Assembly: GCA_000310025.1 (NCBI GenBank)
Contig: FN649735.1
Coordinates: forward strand, 3,382,028 to 3,446,027
DNA: 64,000 bases
Reading direction: 5' to 3'
Source: Ectocarpus siliculosus
Lineage: Eukaryota; Sar; Phaeophyceae; Ectocarpales; Ectocarpaceae
In this document: piece after piece, positions 59,601 through 64,000 of the stretch
Layout: each line of letters starts with the position of its first letter
Numbering within the stretch: the stretch's first letter is position 1
Made by a program: the position numbers and the translations under genes
The notes under the pieces: generated by a model
The model's input: only the letters and a program-made list of their open reading frames with translations
What the model was told of the DNA's origin: nothing
The model's database searches: none

Positions 59601-62600
59601 CATTTGACAAGCATATTTTCCCCGACACTCACATTGCGGAAACCCCATATTTGAGGTTTTGATTCCAATCCTCTATCGAACTCAGAAGAAAAAAACTCCA
59701 CCTGGCTCCACCCAAAACTATGACACCGATGAACCATGCCCTCCCCGGCGCCATCCCCAAACGTTTCCCATCTACACGTTCGAGACGATCGTATGTATCT
59801 CACTCACCACGTCGTACGCCCCTGGCCCGGGCCCGCCCCCAAGCCTACCCGCGGCGGAGTGCGGCCGCTGTTCGTCTATCGGCGGAGGAGTCCCGAACCC
59901 CGGGGCCACCACCGTCCGGAACCTCGAGTCCATCGTCGTTCCAAGGGTGCTCGGGATGCTGTACTGACCGGGGGCGGGTCGGAGATCTCCCCGCGTTTGC
60001 GGGCGCTGTTGTCAGGGGGGGGGGATGCGTGGTCATGCGTAGACGTCGCCGGCTAGATTCGGAAGCGAACAAGACGGGTGGGCATGTACGGCACTGAACA
60101 ACTTGTCGAAACACGTGGTAGCTAGGTGAGGGGGACAGAGTGATTCCTGATGCCCCAACAACAGTTACAGCTCGTTCTTTTTATCCTCTATTCGGAGATT
60201 CTATTCGGAGACGGGACAAATAGATCACCTGCGGGGCTTGTCCAAACTTTCCCCCGGGCTGACTCGGCCGGTCTTTTTCGTGCCACGAGTAGTGTCCCGG
60301 TCCCGGAACCTTCCTGTGACGGAGGGGTGTCGCGGATCGTGGTTTTGATTGCGAGCGAAAAGCGTCACCATCTGAACCAAAAGTGCTCCTGTTGTTGTGT
60401 TTCTACTAGCGTGTGTGTCGCCTACGAGACGCGTGTTCTCGAATTCTAGGGAGGTCTCGCAACGAAACGACGGCGTGGACACCGCCCACAAGGACGCTCC
60501 AAGAGTTGCCGACGAGGGCCGAAGAGCCGGCCTCGATAATCGACCATCGATCAATGCCTCATTTCCATTCTCGAGCATAAACGTGATACCCCCAATTTTA
60601 TATATATTATTTGCTCCCAAGGATGATGACCAGCTTCTGGTTGGTCCTTGTCGAAAGTAGCGTTCTGGGCCGGCGAAAACCCGGCATATCGCTCCGTCTC
60701 GGCGTTGTAGGGACGCGAGGTCAATGGTCTACCCAACGACTACGGCATGCGTCTACCTGAGTACATCCGCCCATCACTCTCCCACTTTCAAGGCCTTCGC
60801 AGAAACTGGAAGGTGTCTTGGCACCGCCTAGCGGCGGTACCCCCCAACCCCGAAGCAACAAGGGATGTTTTGTGCTAAACCCAAAACAGTTATGCCTTAT
60901 ACGGCAAGTGAGCCGCCGAGGCGACTACGCTGGTCTGTGTTCAGTGGCTTAAACACGACGTTTTGCGAAAAGGAGAAGATACTACTGGATTGACAGTGCA
61001 ATGGAGACGTTGCCGGAGAGGTGGAGGGTGTACCTCATCAGATGCTGAGCGAACAATCTCGTGCGGACGAGGTGACTGATTCACACGCTGCAACAAGACT
61101 ACCTCTTACAATACGACGCGATCTCGGGCAACAAACATTGGGCGACACCATCAGGCACTCCTCTCGCCTGGCATTTCATTTTTGGTGGGTGTTCTAGAGT
61201 TAGAGCATGTATCTGTACACTTTAGAGTTCATTGGAGAACGAATAACAAATGTCCAGGTTCACAAGGAGGGTTCTTCGAACATGTTGAGCACCTAGTGAG
61301 CGTGGAGAAGAAATATGAGGTGTTGTGTAACTATTTATGGCCCCGACAAAGCATAAGCTACCCCACAGCCTCGCCAGGATTATGGCAATTTCTCGAAATG
61401 TTCGCGCGCAAGCGATGGTACCGAACTCGAGAATAGTTCAGCAATGGCCTACCAGGGTTTTTTCGTAGTTCAGGCTCGCTTGTGACTACGTAGAGTATCA
61501 CCCCTTTTGGATAGATTTCATGGGTAGGGAAGAAGAGGTATTTCATTCAAGTCAGAACGGCAGTATTTACCAACCACAGCAACCAAACAGCAACTCACCG
61601 ACAGCATTATCCAGATGTACGACACTTGGCTCTGCTCGCCATGTGTTTCGGCACGTTTGTCCGTCATGTTTAGCATAAATTATTCGCAAAAGTTCGTGCG
61701 TGGAAGGAATAGAGGGGCACCGACTTGTCTGGGAGGGGCGATATCGGTCGCCGCTTATGTATGGTAAACCGAGAATATGCATCCAGCGCCTGATGGTCGG
61801 TCGGCTGAGGCCCTTGCAGCAGAAGAGGAACGATGAAACTGCTCGCCTTCCTCCACGCTAGATCCCCGGCTCGGCAAAGGCTTTGCCCGTGTTTGCCTTT
61901 GCGGGGCAACTCGCCAACCTCGCGGAAGTCTCATCTCGCACTTACGACACCCTTTCCCCCTGCGTACCTTGAGGGAAGGGCCATATCTCTAGCGACCCCG
62001 CTGCCCCCAAAACCGAAGCCCTTGAATGACGTCCGCGTCGACTCCTTCTGCTCCCCCAATGATCCGTAGACGTTGTATTGCCCTGGGGAAAAGGTAGCGC
62101 GATTTGGGGGGGGGGGTGACAATGTTGTTCCAGCCATGAAGCTTCGTGCAGCTTTCTCAACAGATTTCGAGAGCTGGCGCTCCGGTTTGTTTCTTGCAGA
62201 GCTACAACGAGGCTGGAGGAGGGGGGAGATACGGGGACATGCGGTTGGGCGTGTCCGATACAGCTTGTGCCGCGTGGTATCGACCGTATCACGTGGCCCC
62301 CTCCTCACATACCAATGTGCTAGTTGGCACGTGATGATGGTAAGAGCCGCTAGTTGGCCATAGCCGGAGCTGTTCATGGTCTCCCTCTCTGGGTTCATTC
62401 GTCTGTATATGTCCGAAGAGAAACCGGATGCATTAATGCCTGCCTTTCGAAAATACTTTTTGGCCCTTGTCTGGGAAGACCTCAGACCAACCGCGTACCC
62501 CGGTGACACCTCGTTCTTCGACAACTTCGGGCGCCTCCCTCGTCTCGTGTTTGCCAACACCACAGCATCCAGGCATTGCGCGCGGGGTGGGAAAGCCGCC

Positions 62601-63091
62601 AACAGCAGACCTCCCAGCAGCACACACAAAGGGCTAGTTCCCACAATGTTTCTACGAATTCCCACTTGGAGAATCGTGTTTATTCTAAGGGAAAACTCGC
62701 ACCGGAGAAGAACTGCTGTGCCGTAGGCCGACGAGAAAAAGAGCGAAAACAAACTAACCAACGTTCGAGATTTCCTCAAATCGTGAAGGGACGACACAAT
62801 GGTGATAAATACCTACAGCACCACGATGTAAATACTTACAGCACCACAATGTAAATACTTACAGCACCACAATGACAAAACAGCAGTTCGCCGTGTCATT
62901 ATTAATCAGCAAGAGCCCGACCTCTTCAAATCATGACTTCTCCACAATCAACCAATCGCAACCCCTTGCGCACCTGGCCCTGGCGACTTCGGCGCCTTGG
63001 TCTTCTTCCGCCATGGTGCGCCAGCCATGGAGTACTTGGGGCCGGGCGGCTGGGCGCTGACGTTGACCGTCGCTGTCATAGGCCCGGGACT
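53663..63091 (-). CDS. STPGR (SHIPPO/ODF3-like) repeat protein, 5' end not found
   Basis: Eight exons join in phase: 63091-62974, 62082-61946, 59963-59808, 58594-58473, 57462-57364, 55828-55723, 54988-54881 and 53866-53663, giving 349 residues with at least the N-terminus missing. Sperm-tail PG-rich repeats recur: SPGPMTATV, SPGPGQYNVYGS (formed across a junction), GGGPGPGAYDV, KCPGPQAYDPENLRRA, KSPGPNAGYFIPSTLG, VTPGPSDYN and SSPGPGAYSIGSG. Each is followed by phrases such as FGFG, VSFGVGPQR or VKFGTGPQR. Two neighbouring repeats share DPE(S/N)LRRA. Proteins of this type bind axonemal or other stable microtubules, so a flagellar role is inferred. The last exon ends ...GPSFRAR, stop. An additional exon may sit between 59.97 and 61.94 kb, because the junction there lacks a full PGP motif; the AAG acceptor of the last exon is weak. 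Confidence 0.83.
55156..55391. repeat. Near-perfect hairpin of about 105-base arms in an STPGR intron
   Basis: The left arm 55156-55260 (ACACAGGTGGAGGTCGACCC...) and right arm 55287-55391 are reverse complements, with only a few mismatches and a single-base gap. They are separated by a 26-base loop. It has no coding relevance despite open frames on both strands. It may be a small foldback element or the source of a long hairpin RNA. Confidence 0.9.
60600..60790. repeat. Short dispersed repeat, copy 3 (STPGR intron)
   Basis: GATGATGACCAGCTTCTGGT...CTCCGTCTCGGCGTTGTAGG...GAGGTCAATGGTCT...CGGCATGCG matches copy 4 at 63530-63670 along about 150 bases and copies 1 and 2 over the core. On the minus strand it yields an exon-like reading (PLTSRPYNAETERYAGFSP), but no splice sites support it. 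Confidence 0.65.
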
Positions 63092-64000
63092 CTGTTGTTT
63101 CCGTAGGAATACCGGGAGGCGGTCTTTCAACAGGGGAAAGGGGGTGCGGATGCTGAGGGTGTGTGAATACCCGCCAAGAACGGGCACCGCTTTTGTCTGC
63201 TGCGCGTATCTGGCAACTCGACGGGGCATGTTGGCTTCCTGCCCAACCCAAACGCCATACATCTCCTGTCTCTTCTCTGTCTAATGGCTGCGTGTCTCTG
63301 GTCTTCCCTACCAATACGTACGCCTTCCTCAACGTGCTTGCGTTTTCATGGTACCTCCTAGCTTCTTCGAAATAAATCGATCTGCCGACATCCTCGCTTG
63401 TTCCTCTTCTCACAACCTCTCTTATTCTTGCTTCTCGGCTCTCCGTGCCCCTGTTTAGTGGGATACCTCCCTACCCCTCCGTTTGGTTAGCCGGGATACC
63501 ATGGCGTATCTGGATTGGCACAGCAAATTCAAGGGTGATGACCAACTTCTGGCTCATCCTTGTGAAACGCAGCCTGGGTCGGCGAAGCAACGGCATGTCG
63601 CTCCGTCCGACATTCTGAGGATGCGAGGTGAATGGCCCAACGGCTACGGCATGCGTTTACATCAGTACACCCCCTTTCTATCCCCCACGTTCTCTCCTCA
63701 CCACGCATCCTTCCCCGTTGAGCGGCGGCCGCTGCGAGCTGCCGAAAACTGGAGTAGGCGCTGTCTTGAACCGCGACTGTACCTGCTGCCCGCAAGTTAC
63801 CCTGCGCCCCGCCCCACCAAAAAACAAGAAGTCAACAGTAGCTGGCGGTGCTTTGGTGTTGTACGGGGCTAATGCGTCTTGCCGGTGTCGTTGGTGCCAA
63901 GATTGAGCCTGTGCGGGCGTATATTCTGTGCTCTAGAAACGGTCTCCCGGCGGACAAAACGCTTCAGTATCTCGTGAGCCTGCCTTATAGTACTGGGCTG
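63092..64000. other. Upstream region of the STPGR gene with dispersed repeat copy 4
   Basis: The first exon(s) of the STPGR gene should lie here or beyond the window, but I could not support one. At about 63530-63670 lies the fourth copy of the short dispersed repeat (GGTGATGACCAACTTCTGGC...CGGCATGCGTTTACATCAG). No other feature was recognised. Confidence 0.5.

Noticed and set aside
60551-60736. Exon-like minus-strand reading with PLTSRPYNAETERY as an extra STPGR exon
   Set aside because: The same DNA recurs at 32.4, 41.1 and 63.6 kb, including inside other genes. It has no PGP motif and no phase-compatible splice sites, so it is a dispersed repeat.
61931-62797. Minus-strand 288-codon open frame
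   Set aside because: Only its last part (62082-61946) is an STPGR exon. The acceptor TTTTCCCCAG at 62083-62092 restores SPGPGQYNVYG with the upstream exon; the rest is intron that happens to be open.

Overview
The window is intron-rich nuclear DNA from a eukaryote. It most resembles a photosynthetic stramenopile such as a brown alga, though taxonomy is inference. Supporting signs are many introns of roughly 200-1300 bases with GTGAGT/GTGCG/GTACG donors, balanced base composition, a flagellar STPGR protein (so flagellated cells are made), non-opisthokont septins, and abundant small inverted-repeat elements. No bacterial-style operons, tRNA, rRNA or CRISPR arrays were seen. All coding models below are spliced by eye, keeping reading phase across every junction.

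Layout. 0.6-4.8 kb: a broken Ty1/copia fossil (minus strand) carrying a CCATGG-palindrome satellite block. It abuts a remnant of a septin-like gene tail. 7.9-18.3 kb: two septin-like GTPase genes arranged head to head (A minus, 10 exons, 464 aa; B plus, 10 exons, 446 aa). They share matching exon order and phases, and each has one predicted membrane helix after the GTPase domain. 18.2-28.4 kb: decayed and rearranged copies of the same septin family. These are a tandem copy of the 3' end, a chimeric fragment, and a copy with exon 1 joined through its intron straight to exon 8. They are mixed with palindrome arrays, tandem repeats and a 0.65-kb dispersed repeat present twice, whose central hairpin shows a paired base change.

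30.4-33.9 kb: a clean four-exon V-ATPase proteolipid (subunit c) gene on the minus strand, 168 aa, whose third exon's splice donor lies in a tandem repeat. 35.3-36.0 kb: a 0.7-kb foldback element. 36.2-41.9 kb: a five-exon RsuA/RluB-type pseudouridine synthase (607 aa), with a 100-N assembly gap in its last intron. 44.0-46.8 and 49.0-51.2 kb: two tandem MAPEG-family membrane protein genes, each four exons and 144 aa, inside a duplicated block of several kb. A TIR element sits in the promoter region of only the first copy. 53.7-63.1 kb: a minus-strand gene for an STPGR (SHIPPO/ODF3-like) repeat protein, at least eight exons, 5' end not found.

The intact genes serve unrelated functions: vacuolar acidification, organellar rRNA modification, membrane thiol/lipid chemistry, flagellar axoneme and septin cytoskeleton. 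The main story of the window is duplication and decay of the septin family, plus a set of non-autonomous inverted-repeat elements in introns and spacers.
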